Below are positions 20,441 through 28,155 of a DNA stretch of 42,688 nucleotides, piece by piece. A program made the position numbers and the translations under genes. The stretch is from a virus: IMG/VR virus record IMGVR_UViG_3300042569_001379, positions 1 through 42,688 of that record; one strand, written 5' to 3'. Within the stretch, counting starts at the first letter, position 1. Every line of letters starts with the position of its first letter. The notes under the pieces are model-generated. The model saw only the letters and a program-made list of their open reading frames with translations, did not search any database and was not told the DNA's origin.

Positions 20441-21390
20441 TCGCACAGCCCGTAGATGCTGCTGCAAAGCTGTCCAGGCTCTATGCTGTCAGTTCGAAAT
20501 AGATCAAAGTTGTTTTTGCCGCGACTGGTCTTGGACCAGTTAATCATAGAGTGAATGTTGAAAGCAGCGACGGCTTCCTCCGGTGTTGGTTTATGTCCAA
20601 GGTCTCCACTGAAAAACGTGGCAGCCTGCCGTTTGCTGGCCTGAGCGACAATGCGCTCCCACTCGGCCACACGCTCAATCTCTTCGGGAAACCGCTGGGA
20701 GATCGCCAGCAATTCATCCTTGCGCGCGTGAATGCACGGCATGCAGCCGACCCGGCCCATGCCTTGCTCGTAGAGCGGGTTGTGCTTGATGCCGTGCTTC
20801 TTGTGCATGGCAAAGCACTCCTCAGCCGTCCATTTCAGGATTGGCCGGTAGTTCCAGAGCGTTGCGCCATTGGGCCAAGTGGCCTTGGATTCCATTTCAA
20901 CCAGGTTCCGGCGCGCTAAGCTTTCGTCGGCCCGGACGCCCTGCCAACTGATCACGTCGTCGCCTGCATCAATCAGCGGGGCCTGTACTTGCTCAATGAT
21001 GGGGTTGCGTTTCAGTTCCTCACTGCAAAAGCGGGCCTTGGTGCTGGGAAACCGGCCCTTCCAGATGCATAGGTCGAGGAACGGGTTTCCCGTTGGTTGC
21101 AGGGTAGCAATGGCGCGCAGCACGACATCCTCGGCAACTCCCTGCTCGCGCCACTTGGTAGCGACGAAACCCCGCTTACGCTCAATGTCTTTGGCGAAAT
21201 CAGCCTTTACAGTTCGGATCGGGAAAACCTTGTCGTTCAAATACTGCACGTACTCGTAGGTATGCGGATGCTCGTGGCCGGTGTCAGCAAAAACGGCCTG
21301 CATGTTGTCCGGCTGGCGCTCAATGGCCAGCAACAGCAGAGCCGTGCTATCTTTGCCTCCGCTCACACTGATGATGTTGTGTTCTTGCAC
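20437..21390 (-). CDS. PAPS-reductase/PP-loop family protein (317 aa)
   Basis: PP-loop ATP pyrophosphatase fold. The N-terminal motif SVSGGKDSTALLLLA (residues 9-23) binds the nucleotide. Further on are VFADTGHEHPHTYEYV, then CIWKGRFPSTKARFCSEELK and SWQGVRADESLARRN, as in CysH-like enzymes. A C-terminal cysteine pair GRVGCMPCIHARKDEL could hold an Fe-S cluster or metal. Phage members are common and their true substrate is unclear: sulfur for nucleotide or tRNA modification or a DNA-protection role are all possible. The GTG at 21390 (with GGGAAGA before it) was preferred over a TTG at 21405 that overlaps the ssb stop. Confidence 0.85.
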   Translation of the reverse strand: MQEHNIISVSGGKDSTALLLLAIERQPDNMQAVFADTGHEHPHTYEYVQYLNDKVFPIRTVKADFAKDIERKRGFVATKWREQGVAEDVVLRAIATLQPTGNPFLDLCIWKGRFPSTKARFCSEELKRNPIIEQVQAPLIDAGDDVISWQGVRADESLARRNLVEMESKATWPNGATLWNYRPILKWTAEECFAMHKKHGIKHNPLYEQGMGRVGCMPCIHARKDELLAISQRFPEEIERVAEWERIVAQASKRQAATFFSGDLGHKPTPEEAVAAFNIHSMINWSKTSRGKNNFDLFRTDSIEPGQLCSSIYGLCE

Positions 21391-21401
21391 GGTCTTCCCG
21401 A

Positions 21402-21881
21402 TCAAAATGGCAAGTCATCGTCCATTTCGTCAAACCCGCTACCAGTGCTGGCGGCAGGCGCTTGGCGCTGCGGCGGTGCTGCACGCTGCGGTGCCGGGGC
21501 TTGCCGGGCCGGTTGCTGCGGTGCTTGCTGGCCTTGCGGGGCGTCATCGCGCCCGCCCAGTAGCTGCAACTCGGTGGCAACAATGTCGCAAGTGGGTTTC
21601 TCTACGCCGTCTTTGTCGGTGTACTTGCCGTACTTCAAGCGGCCCTCAACGTAGACCGGCTTGCCTTTCTTGACGTACTCGCCCGCGATTTCTGCAAGGC
21701 GCTCGTACAGAGTGACGCGGTGCCACTGCGTATCCTCAATCGCTTCGCCAGTGTTCTTGTCCTTGCGGCGGCTGGTGGTGGCGATGCTCAGGTTGCAGAC
21801 TGCGCGGCCGTCGGCCATGTAGCGAATTTCAGGATCGCGCCCGACGTTGCCCAGTAGAGTGACTTTGTTCACGGATGCCAT
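21402..21881 (-). CDS. ssb: Single-stranded DNA-binding protein (159 aa)
   Basis: Coats ssDNA during replication and recombination. The OB fold (residues 1-105) reads MASVNKVTLLGNVGRDPEIR, then CNLSIATTS, QWHRVTLYERLAEIAGEYVK and PVYVEGRLKYGKYTDKDGVE. A Gln/Pro/Ala-rich linker follows. The tip DEMDDDLPF is the acidic partner-binding tail that contacts host recombination and replication proteins. Length matches bacterial SSB. The Shine-Dalgarno is GAAGGA. It lies first but one in the leftward operon, and probably serves the RecT/YqaJ system on the other side of the control region. Confidence 0.95.
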   Translation of the reverse strand: MASVNKVTLLGNVGRDPEIRYMADGRAVCNLSIATTSRRKDKNTGEAIEDTQWHRVTLYERLAEIAGEYVKKGKPVYVEGRLKYGKYTDKDGVEKPTCDIVATELQLLGGRDDAPQGQQAPQQPARQAPAPQRAAPPQRQAPAASTGSGFDEMDDDLPF

Positions 21882-21897
21882 GTAGTTCCTTCGGTGG

Positions 21898-22188
21898 TTA
21901 AATGCTGCTCAACGCGGTGCGCGCGTCGTTGATCTGCGCCTGAGCCTTGTCCAGCGCGGCATGGGCGCGGGTCAGTGCCTTGTGGCGCGGCTGGCTGGTG
22001 GGCTTGGCCGCCTTGAGGTAGGTGCTTGCGATCAGAATGCGGACGGCCGCCGGGATGCGCGCGCCGCGCTCGTATCGAGCGGCAACGGACTGCTGCACTC
22101 CAACCGGCCCCCAAAACTCCTTTTGGGTCAGCTTGCGGTCAAGGCGCAGGCCCTTGGCCACCGGCCCCGTAATTTGGTCTTCTTGCAT
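21898..22188 (-). CDS. XRE-type helix-turn-helix regulator (96 aa)
   Basis: First gene of the leftward operon, divergent from the repressor: a Cro-like position. The N-terminal part LRLDRKLTQKEFWGPVGVQQ, then VAARYERGARIPAAVRILIA is a Xre helix-turn-helix (residues 14-58). The C-terminal half is a basic, helical tail (RAHAALDKAQAQINDARTAL). The ATG at 22188 has a GAGGA Shine-Dalgarno. Operator-like site C is 36-52 bp upstream, so it is probably repressed through that site. Confidence 0.8.
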   Translation of the reverse strand: MQEDQITGPVAKGLRLDRKLTQKEFWGPVGVQQSVAARYERGARIPAAVRILIASTYLKAAKPTSQPRHKALTRAHAALDKAQAQINDARTALSSI

Positions 22189-22223
22189 GGTTCCTCAGTC
22201 GAAAAGTTTGAAAACGTGGCAAT

Positions 22224-22240
22224 GGTATCAGAATCGAACC
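22224..22240. promoter_or_regulatory. Dispersed operator-like dyad, site C, between divergent regulators
   Basis: Minus strand GGTTCGATTCTGATACC, between the XRE gene (start 22188) and the repressor (start 22318). This is the expected place of an early operator. On the plus strand TTGAAA (22209-22214) and CAGAAT (22230-22235) with 15-bp spacing could make a repressor promoter overlapping the site. Confidence 0.65.
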
Positions 22241-22317
22241 ACTTGCAACACCCATGTTTCTTGCATTCTGCAAATTTTACCGCCAAAGTGCGCGCAACCA
22301 GTCTCAGGCGGTACCAA

Positions 22318-22905
22318 ATGCAGATCGACCGGCGCTATTTTGAGGGCCTGCTGCGCGACAAAGGCATGTCGCTGCGGGCGCTGGCAAAGCTCATGGGCAT
22401 GGGGCACAGCCAACTGAGCTTGACGTTCGGCGGTGAGCGCAGGCTCCAACTGGATGAAGCGATACAGCTTGCGACCATCTTCGGGGTGCCGCTGGCCCAG
22501 ATTGTGCAGGCCATGGGCCTCCAGCCAGCGCAAGCGGGCGAGCTGCGGGTATCCGTCATAGGTAGCGTGCTGGGTGATGGCACGGTGCGCCCGCACGACC
22601 ATGGAGCCGTTGACCGGACCACAGCGCCCGCCGGGGTGCCCGGTGATGGCCTGGCAGTGCAGTTTAGGACGGCCGGCACGGCCCTGGAGTGGCTTGACGC
22701 CACGGTCATGTTCTGCGCGAAGCCCGACGGCATCTACCCGGCAGCGATTGGCCGCCTATGCTTGGTGCAGATCAAGGACGGCCCCATGGCGGTGGCCACA
22801 GTGCGCCGGGGCTACGCCGAGAATTCCTACAACCTCACCGGCCCGTGCACGCGGGATAGCGCGCGCCTTGAGTTCGCCGCCCCGGTTCTGTTCTCTCGCC
22901 ACTGA
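22318..22905 (+). CDS. CI-like phage repressor (195 aa)
   Basis: The likely lysogeny repressor. The N-terminal helix-turn-helix spans residues 8-62 (MSLRALAKLMGMGHSQLSLT, LQLDEAIQLATIFGVPLAQI). The C-terminal domain (about 85-195) reads GVPGDGLAVQFRTAGTALEW, then PDGIYPAAIGRLCLVQIKDG and ends AENSYNLTGPCTRDSARLEF. At the position where LexA-type proteins have GDSM this one has GDGL, and no catalytic Ser-Lys pair is evident. It therefore may not be cleaved by RecA-driven self-cleavage. The ATG at 22318 begins MQIDRRYFEGLL. It is flanked by operator-like sites C and D, as expected for an autoregulated repressor. Confidence 0.82.
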   Translation: MQIDRRYFEGLLRDKGMSLRALAKLMGMGHSQLSLTFGGERRLQLDEAIQLATIFGVPLAQIVQAMGLQPAQAGELRVSVIGSVLGDGTVRPHDHGAVDRTTAPAGVPGDGLAVQFRTAGTALEWLDATVMFCAKPDGIYPAAIGRLCLVQIKDGPMAVATVRRGYAENSYNLTGPCTRDSARLEFAAPVLFSRH

Positions 22906-22962
22906 CATTGCGAATCTGGGCGCATTCTGATGCGTCTGGACGAAAACAGAAGAAATAAGCAC

Positions 22963-22997
22963 TTGTTTTTTGTCCGGGGTGGTTCTAGAATCTCTCC
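22963..22997 (+). promoter_or_regulatory. Early promoter with overlapping operator, site D
   Basis: TTGTTT (22963-22968), a 17-bp spacer and TAGAAT (22986-22991) make a good sigma-70-like promoter for the YqaJ-RecT operon starting at 23030. The operator-like dyad GGTTCTAGAATCTCTCC (22981-22997) covers the -10, so a bound repressor would block RNA polymerase. This is the best promoter in the window. Confidence 0.7.
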
Positions 22998-23029
22998 ATG
23001 GCGCTGTTGCCATACCACGGAGAAACACA

Positions 23030-24055
23030 ATGACACGCGAGATCATCGCCTACGCGACCGAAGCGGCTTGGCTGGCCGCCAGGGAGAAGGACATCACGTC
23101 CACGCAAGCCGCCGCCCTGTTCAATGCCGGGGCCTACGTGAAGACTGCCTACGAGCTTTTCATGCTCAAGTCGGGCAAGGCCAAAGCCGACGACTTCAAG
23201 GAAAACGACCGCACAAAGTGGGGCAACCGTCTTGAGTCCGCCATTGCGCTGGGCATGGCCGAAGACCTTGGCCTGATCGTCGAGCCCTTCAAGGTCTACG
23301 TTCGCATTCCTGAGCTTTGCATGGGGTCGAGCTTTGATTTCAAGATCGTTGGCTTGGCCGACGGCTTCACGGGCGACGAAACCTACCGCGACCTGTTCCG
23401 TCAGCACGGGCCGGGCGTGATGGAAGTAAAGGCGGTAGATAGCCTGCAATTCCGCCGGAACTGGGTGGACGATGGCGAAAGCATTGAGGCCACGCCACAA
23501 ATCGAGTTCCAAGTTGCCCACCAGCTTGAAGTGGCGGACCTGAACTGGGCAGTGATCGCCCCGCTTGTCGGTGGCAACACTCCCAAGCCCGCCTACCGGC
23601 TGCGCGACCGCGCCACGGGGGAGGCCATCCGCGCCAAGGCCGCCGAGTTCTGGAAGCGCATCGGCGACAACAACCCGCCCGAGCCGGACTTCACCAAGGA
23701 TGGAGACACCATCGCCCAGGTGTACCGCGACAACGACGGGTCTTTCATTGACCTGAGCGACAACCCGCGCCTGGCCGTGCTGTGCAAGCAGTACAAGCGC
23801 GCCGCGGTGGACGCCAAGACCGCAGAGGATGCCAAGAGCGCGGCCAAGGCCGAAATCTTGACTATCGTGAAGGCTGCCAAGAGCATCCAGTACACCGGCG
23901 GAAAGATCAGCGCCGGCACGAACAAGGAAAGCTACCGCGCCTACTACCGCGACGGCTTCACCAAATGCACGATTACCGTGACCGAGGTGGCCGGTACCGA
24001 CATCGAGGCCACGGTGCCGCCTTACCGCAACTTGCGGATCACGGAGGACGCATGA
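23030..24055 (+). CDS. YqaJ-like viral recombinase exonuclease (341 aa)
   Basis: PD-(D/E)xK exonuclease that resects DNA ends for single-strand annealing with RecT. Catalytic elements: WGNRLESAIA (Glu69), SSFDFKIVGLAD (Asp103), MEVKAVD (Glu132-x-Lys134) and PQIEFQVAHQLEV (156-168), the classic YqaJ set. The C-terminal third is a less conserved, basic region (KAEILTIVKAAKSIQYTGGK). The ATG at 23030 has a GGAG Shine-Dalgarno. It is the first gene of the rightward operon, with promoter D 40 bp upstream. Confidence 0.92.
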   Translation: MTREIIAYATEAAWLAAREKDITSTQAAALFNAGAYVKTAYELFMLKSGKAKADDFKENDRTKWGNRLESAIALGMAEDLGLIVEPFKVYVRIPELCMGSSFDFKIVGLADGFTGDETYRDLFRQHGPGVMEVKAVDSLQFRRNWVDDGESIEATPQIEFQVAHQLEVADLNWAVIAPLVGGNTPKPAYRLRDRATGEAIRAKAAEFWKRIGDNNPPEPDFTKDGDTIAQVYRDNDGSFIDLSDNPRLAVLCKQYKRAAVDAKTAEDAKSAAKAEILTIVKAAKSIQYTGGKISAGTNKESYRAYYRDGFTKCTITVTEVAGTDIEATVPPYRNLRITEDA

Positions 24056-24309
24056 TGTATCAGGAATCCTTCATTCAGAGCGAGGCCGAGCGCCTTGGTC
24101 AAATCATCGCAGGCATGCAGCACACATCTGTCAATGGGCAAGATGTGGTGTACATCACGCCAGAAGAATTCACCGATATCCGTCGTGAGTTTCCGCCGCA
24201 GGTTTACTCGCCAATGCAGCGAGCCGCGAGAGATGACAAGAATTCTATCAAGGGTGCGATCTTCAAGATAGGCGCAACTTTTGTTTGCGACAAGAGGATG
24301 GCCGCGTGA
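24052..24309 (+). CDS. Small hypothetical protein (85 aa)
   Basis: Begins MMYQESFIQSEAERLGQIIA and ends FKIGATFVCDKRMAA. The ATG at 24052 overlaps the exonuclease stop as ATGA and has a GGAGGA Shine-Dalgarno. The next gene starts within its stop (TGATG). It lies between exonuclease and RecT. No domain is recognised. Confidence 0.6.
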   Translation: MMYQESFIQSEAERLGQIIAGMQHTSVNGQDVVYITPEEFTDIRREFPPQVYSPMQRAARDDKNSIKGAIFKIGATFVCDKRMAA

Positions 24310-24506
24310 TGCCCACACCCATTGAAACCTTCGTGCTGGTGGAGTTGCAGGATCTTCCAGCAACCGGGTTATCGTTTCCATCGTGCATCAAGCGCATCAT
24401 CCGCACCTACCTTGGCCGCAACCGCGCGCAGCAAGACTGCGATCTGTTGTCCGCCGAGCGCCCCGGCACCTATGAGGTGCTGACCATTCAACACATCGAC
24501 GATTGA
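24309..24506 (+). CDS. Small hypothetical protein (65 aa)
   Basis: Begins MPTPIETFVLVELQDLPATG, with FPSCIKRIIRTYLGRNRAQQ in the middle and EVLTIQHIDD at the end. The start overlaps the previous stop as TGATG. Unrecognised; part of the recombination operon. Confidence 0.55.
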   Translation: MPTPIETFVLVELQDLPATGLSFPSCIKRIIRTYLGRNRAQQDCDLLSAERPGTYEVLTIQHIDD

Positions 24507-24516
24507 GGACACTTCC

Positions 24517-25410
24517 ATGACCGCACAAACTGAAACCCAGCCCCGCAGCGAGATGCAGACATTCCGGAGCATGCTGGAGGGCACCATGCGCGCAGAGATC
24601 GCCAAGGCCCTGCCAACCGGCGTTGAGCCCGACCGCTTCATCCGCACCACCGTTACCGCAGTTCAAATGAACCCCAAGCTGTTGGAGGCTGACCGCCGCA
24701 GCCTGTTGGCCGCGTGCATGAAGTCCGCACAAGATGGCCTGCTACCGGACGGCCGCGAGGCGGTGCTCAACATCTACAATACCAAGGTGAAAGACGGCAA
24801 CCAAGAATACTGGGCCGAAATGGTTCAGTACCTGCCGATGGTGCGCGGGCTTCTCAAGGTGGCGCGCAATTCGGGCGAGGTGGCGCACTTGGACGCCGCT
24901 GCCGTGTACGAGAAGGACGAATTCGTGTTTGAGCGCGGCGATGAAAGCCGCCTGGTTCACCGTCCGTATCTGGGCGCGGATGACCCCGGCCAAGTGATCG
25001 CGGCCTACTGCATCGCCAAACTCACCAATGGCGAGATCCACCGCGAGGTCATGAGCCGCCGCGACATTGAGAAGGTGCGCGGCGCTTCCAAGGCGGCCAA
25101 TGGCCCAGGCTGGACTACGTGGTATGACCAGTTCGCCATCAAGTCGGTGATCAAGCGCGCCACCAAGCTGTTGCCGTCATCGTCCGACCGGCTGGAGCGA
25201 GTCATCCAGCACGACAACGACGCCATGGGCTTTGAATTCAACCAGCGCGGCGCGGACGCTGCGCCATTGGTGACAAACCAACCGGTGCGCCACCTTGAGG
25301 CCGGCAAGTCCTCCCGCTTGGCCAGCATCATTGGCGCACAGCCCAAGGCAGAGCCGGTGCCTGTTGAGGCTGGCGCGGAAGACCAAGCGCAGGCGGGGGG
25401 TGCAGCATGA
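24517..25410 (+). CDS. recT: RecT-family single-strand annealing protein (297 aa)
   Basis: Anneals complementary single strands, working with the YqaJ exonuclease. Family features: TVTAVQMNPKLLEADRRSLL, then CMKSAQDGLLPDGREAVLNI, VQYLPMVRGLLKVARNSGEV and PGWTTWYDQFAIKSVIKRAT. The C-terminus is a disordered Pro/Ala/Glu-rich tail. Length fits. The ATG at 24517 has a GAGGA Shine-Dalgarno. It is translationally coupled to the next gene (ATGA). Confidence 0.93.
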   Translation: MTAQTETQPRSEMQTFRSMLEGTMRAEIAKALPTGVEPDRFIRTTVTAVQMNPKLLEADRRSLLAACMKSAQDGLLPDGREAVLNIYNTKVKDGNQEYWAEMVQYLPMVRGLLKVARNSGEVAHLDAAAVYEKDEFVFERGDESRLVHRPYLGADDPGQVIAAYCIAKLTNGEIHREVMSRRDIEKVRGASKAANGPGWTTWYDQFAIKSVIKRATKLLPSSSDRLERVIQHDNDAMGFEFNQRGADAAPLVTNQPVRHLEAGKSSRLASIIGAQPKAEPVPVEAGAEDQAQAGGAA

Positions 25411-25712
25411 CCGCCAAATTCATCCCCGGCTGCACGATCTTCAAGATGTACTCCGAGCGCGGACTCCCGCCAGAAATCTCCGTGATGCTTGCGCACGACA
25501 GCGGCTGCACGGTCGAGTGGCCGAGCTTCATATCCGAGGCGAGGCGCAACGGGTGGAGCTACAAACAAATCTTCACGACCATCATCACGGCAGTGAAGCA
25601 GGCCGACATTTTCACCCAGCAGCAAGTCGCTGAGTTCACAAAGATGGCAGAGCAATTCTTTGCCTTCTCCATGGCGCTTGAATCCAAAAGCGCGGCAGGG
25701 GGCGCGGCATGA
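25407..25712 (+). CDS. Hypothetical recombination-operon protein (101 aa)
   Basis: Begins MTAKFIPGCTIFKMYSERGL, with a helical middle (WPSFISEARRNGWSYKQIFT) and an Ala/Gly-rich end. Overlaps recT and the next gene by 4 bp each. The SEARRNGWS-KQI phrase suggests a helix-turn-helix, but this is not certain. Function unknown. Confidence 0.6.
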   Translation: MTAKFIPGCTIFKMYSERGLPPEISVMLAHDSGCTVEWPSFISEARRNGWSYKQIFTTIITAVKQADIFTQQQVAEFTKMAEQFFAFSMALESKSAAGGAA

Positions 25713-26014
25713 CCCGTGTCACAGAATCCGAGCTGGCCAAGCGCTGGGGGGTGACGACGCGCACGCTCCAGAGCTGGCGCAAGACCGGCCAAGGCCCAGC
25801 CTATGTCCGGCTTGGCCCTCGCAAGGTGTTCTACCGCCAAGACGCGATAGACGCCTACGAGCTTGAGGCCACCGTGAACAAGAAACCCGGCTGGAAGGCC
25901 ACCATCAAGCGCGCCGCATCGGCGCTGGATATGCTGGCCGCCAAAGCCACCACCTCCAAGGCGCGCGACACGCTGGTCGCCTTGCGCGACGAGCTGCGTG
26001 GGCTCATGAAGTAA
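25709..26014 (+). CDS. MerR/Xis-like helix-turn-helix protein (101 aa)
   Basis: A small DNA-binding protein: ESELAKRWGVTTRTLQSWRK, then PAYVRLGPRKVFYRQDAIDA is the winged helix-turn-helix of the excisionase/HTH_17 family (residues 6-55). A basic helical C-terminus follows. It could be an excisionase or regulator. It lies 2.3 kb from the integrase, whereas a second, smaller AlpA-type protein sits beside it, so the latter is the better Xis candidate. Confidence 0.78.
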   Translation: MTRVTESELAKRWGVTTRTLQSWRKTGQGPAYVRLGPRKVFYRQDAIDAYELEATVNKKPGWKATIKRAASALDMLAAKATTSKARDTLVALRDELRGLMK

Positions 26015-26074
26015 TCACACAGAACAGTTAAGCCGATGTACAATGGCGTTTCTGTTCATCAACCACACAAACTT

Positions 26075-26764
26075 ATGCCACGCGGATCAAAGCCAATAGA
26101 CATAGCAGGCCAACGATTCGGCTATCTGACAGTCGTTGGAATCACCAACAGACGAATGAACAGCAACGTCGTGTGGCACTGCATCTGCGACTGCGGTAGC
26201 ACAGTAATGGCCAGTGGCCGCGACTTGCGAACGGGTCATACCAGGTCTTGCGGTTGCCTTAAGGCGGAGCTGACCAAGAAGAGGTTCATCAAACACGGAC
26301 AGCACGGCTCGCGCCTTTACATGGTTTGGCAAGAGATGCTGGCTAGGTGTTATCGGCCGACAAGCACATCTTTTCAGTTTTACGGAGCTAGGGGCATCAA
26401 CGTTTGCGAGGCGTGGCGCGACTCGTTTGAGGCATTTGCAGCCGACATGGGGCCGCCGCCGCCTGGCTATTCATTGGAGCGGAAGAACAACGACTTGGGA
26501 TACAGCAAGGAAAACTGCCGCTGGGCAACACGAGTCGAGCAGATGAACAACCGGCGCAACAACATCATCATCACGTTCGGCGACAACCAACTCCCAATGG
26601 CCGAGTTTGCACGAATGCTTGGCTTTCCTTACGCCAAGGTGCGCAGCGCGGTAAAGCGCGGCGCTAAGAAGATTGGAGGGTACGAAATATCAGCAGTGCG
26701 CCGATCAGAACTTTTTACCTTAACACAACCGGAGAATGACAATGAGCGAAGCAACCAACAGTGA
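26075..26764 (+). CDS. Free-standing HNH homing-type endonuclease (229 aa)
   Basis: Contains a Zn-binding start (QRFGYLTVVGITNR, then WHCICDCGSTVMASGRDLRT, SCGC), then the HNH part YMVWQEMLARCYRPTSTSFQ, YGARGINVCEAWRDSFEAF, SLERKNNDLGYSKENCRWAT and a C-terminal DNA-binding helix region. This is the common mobile phage HNH endonuclease. The chosen start is the ATG at 26075 (MPRGSKPIDIAGQRFG); an ATG at 26036 adds 13 residues. A TACAAT (26038-26043) may give it its own promoter. Its end overlaps the next gene by 23 bp. It interrupts an otherwise coupled operon, as mobile endonucleases do. Confidence 0.85.
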   Translation: MPRGSKPIDIAGQRFGYLTVVGITNRRMNSNVVWHCICDCGSTVMASGRDLRTGHTRSCGCLKAELTKKRFIKHGQHGSRLYMVWQEMLARCYRPTSTSFQFYGARGINVCEAWRDSFEAFAADMGPPPPGYSLERKNNDLGYSKENCRWATRVEQMNNRRNNIIITFGDNQLPMAEFARMLGFPYAKVRSAVKRGAKKIGGYEISAVRRSELFTLTQPENDNERSNQQ

Positions 26765-27875
26765 CAACGCCGCCCTGCAACCCGCAGCGCGAGCAATCAT
26801 CGCGCTGAATTCCACTCAGACAGAGCTGGACATCGCGGCCTTTATTGAAGAAGCCAAGTCCATCACGGAGGTGACGGACAAAGCGAGCCGTGAGCGCGCC
26901 CATAAGTCGGCCATGAGGCTACAAAAAGCACGCACGACCATTGAAAAGACGGGCAAAGCGGCGCGTGAAGATGCTCAGGCGTTCGTGCGTGAGGTTCTGG
27001 CCGAGGAAAAACGGCTCAAAGGCCTGATGTCGTCCGAAGAGGATCGAATTTTTAAGCTGCGCGACGACTTCGACACCGAGCAACGCCGCATCGAGGAAGA
27101 GCGCGCCGCAGCCGAAGCAGCGCGCATCGCAGAGATCAAGGGCAAGATTGAGGGCCTGCGCAACCTTCCCCTGGCGCTGGCCGGTGAGCCTTCCGCCGCC
27201 GTGCTGGCCGAGCTCCAGGCGCTGGAAGACTTTCAGCCCGTCGAGGCAGCCTTCGCCGAGTTCACCGAGGAATGCGCACAGGTGCGCCGCGATGTGATTC
27301 AATCCTTGAGCGAACTGGCCGCACGGGTGCGCGCTCAGGAAGACGCCGCCGCGGCCGCGCTGGAAGCCAAGCGGGTTGCCGATGAAGCACTGGCCGCCGA
27401 ACGCGCCGCCATTGAAGCAGAGCGCGCCGCCCTTGCCCGTGAGCGCGAAGAGCTTGCGGCCGCCCGTGCTGCGATTGCAGCCGCCCAGGGGGTCGAGCAA
27501 AAGCCAGAGCCTGAACAGACCCCAGAACCTGCGCCGGTAGAAGCAACGCCGATTACGGAAGTTGTGGCCAAGCCCGAATTCACCATCCACGACAAGGCCG
27601 ACGAGCTGCCGGTGGAAATGATCGCCCCAGCCACCGCGCCCGACATCCGCATGTACGCGATCTTCACTGCCGGCCAGTTGGATTGCCTTGCCGAAAAGGC
27701 GCAACTGTGCGGTGCCACGGATTTTGCTGCCCAGCTCAAGGAAGCCGCCAACACGCTGCGCGATGGCACGTTTGATGGCGCTCTCAATGGTGCGAATATC
27801 AAGCATTTGGTGGTACTGGACAACCGTCTGATCGACCACACCATGAACGCAATTGACGCCATCGGCGCGATTTGA
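26742..27875 (+). CDS. Coiled-coil phage early protein (377 aa)
   Basis: Begins MSEATNSDNAALQPAARAII. A conserved helical start (QTELDIAAFIEEAKSITEVT, SMRLQKARTTIEKTGKAARE-type segment) and a long coiled coil (about residues 75-250, with Ala/Glu/Arg-rich heptads) are followed by a Pro/Glu-rich linker and a helical end. Such proteins recur next to recombination genes in betaproteobacterial phages. The ATG at 26742 uses the GGAG 7 bp upstream; the ATG at 26736 is too close to it. Role unknown; an assembly or DNA-handling scaffold is possible. Confidence 0.7.
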   Translation: MSEATNSDNAALQPAARAIIALNSTQTELDIAAFIEEAKSITEVTDKASRERAHKSAMRLQKARTTIEKTGKAAREDAQAFVREVLAEEKRLKGLMSSEEDRIFKLRDDFDTEQRRIEEERAAAEAARIAEIKGKIEGLRNLPLALAGEPSAAVLAELQALEDFQPVEAAFAEFTEECAQVRRDVIQSLSELAARVRAQEDAAAAALEAKRVADEALAAERAAIEAERAALAREREELAAARAAIAAAQGVEQKPEPEQTPEPAPVEATPITEVVAKPEFTIHDKADELPVEMIAPATAPDIRMYAIFTAGQLDCLAEKAQLCGATDFAAQLKEAANTLRDGTFDGALNGANIKHLVVLDNRLIDHTMNAIDAIGAI

Positions 27876-27906
27876 GCCAAGTCCTGTAATTGACTGATCG
27901 CTGCAT

Positions 27907-27923
27907 GGTGAGAATATCGAACC
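27907..27923. promoter_or_regulatory. Dispersed operator-like dyad, site E
   Basis: Plus strand GGTGAGAATATCGAACC (minus GGTTCGATATTCTCACC), 26 bp before the small membrane protein starting at 27949 and after the stop of the coiled-coil gene. Its dyad half is the reverse of that in site D, as a palindromic operator allows. Confidence 0.6.
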
Positions 27924-27948
27924 GGTGACACTGATTCGGAGTCGCACC

Positions 27949-28155
27949 ATGCACGTCTTGATCGCCTGCATCTATGGCTGGACACTGTGGTTCTCTGCCA
28001 TGGCCTACACGCTGATTGTCGGCGGCCCGTTCTGGGTTGTCGCAGCGTGTGGGCCTTTCATCATCTCCGGTGCCATGGCCTTTATCTGGGCGCTGGAGTA
28101 CGCAATTCGCAAGCTGCATGCGCGCATCAAGGGTAAGTCCGATGCCAGCGCCTGA
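27949..28155 (+). CDS. Small membrane protein (68 aa)
   Basis: Two predicted transmembrane helices (LIACIYGWTLWFSAMAYTLI and FWVVAACGPFIISGAMAFIW) and a basic C-terminal tail (RKLHARIKGKSDASA). The ATG at 27949 has a GGAG Shine-Dalgarno. It lies just before the AlpA-like gene, overlapping it by 14 bp. Positive-inside rule suggests a cytoplasmic C-terminus. Function unknown; superinfection exclusion is possible from its place under operator E. Confidence 0.6.
   Translation: MHVLIACIYGWTLWFSAMAYTLIVGGPFWVVAACGPFIISGAMAFIWALEYAIRKLHARIKGKSDASA

Noticed and set aside
26919-27971. Minus-strand open frame mirroring the coiled-coil gene
   Set aside because: GC-rich repetitive coding strand gives an open antisense frame; the plus-strand gene has a Shine-Dalgarno and operon context.
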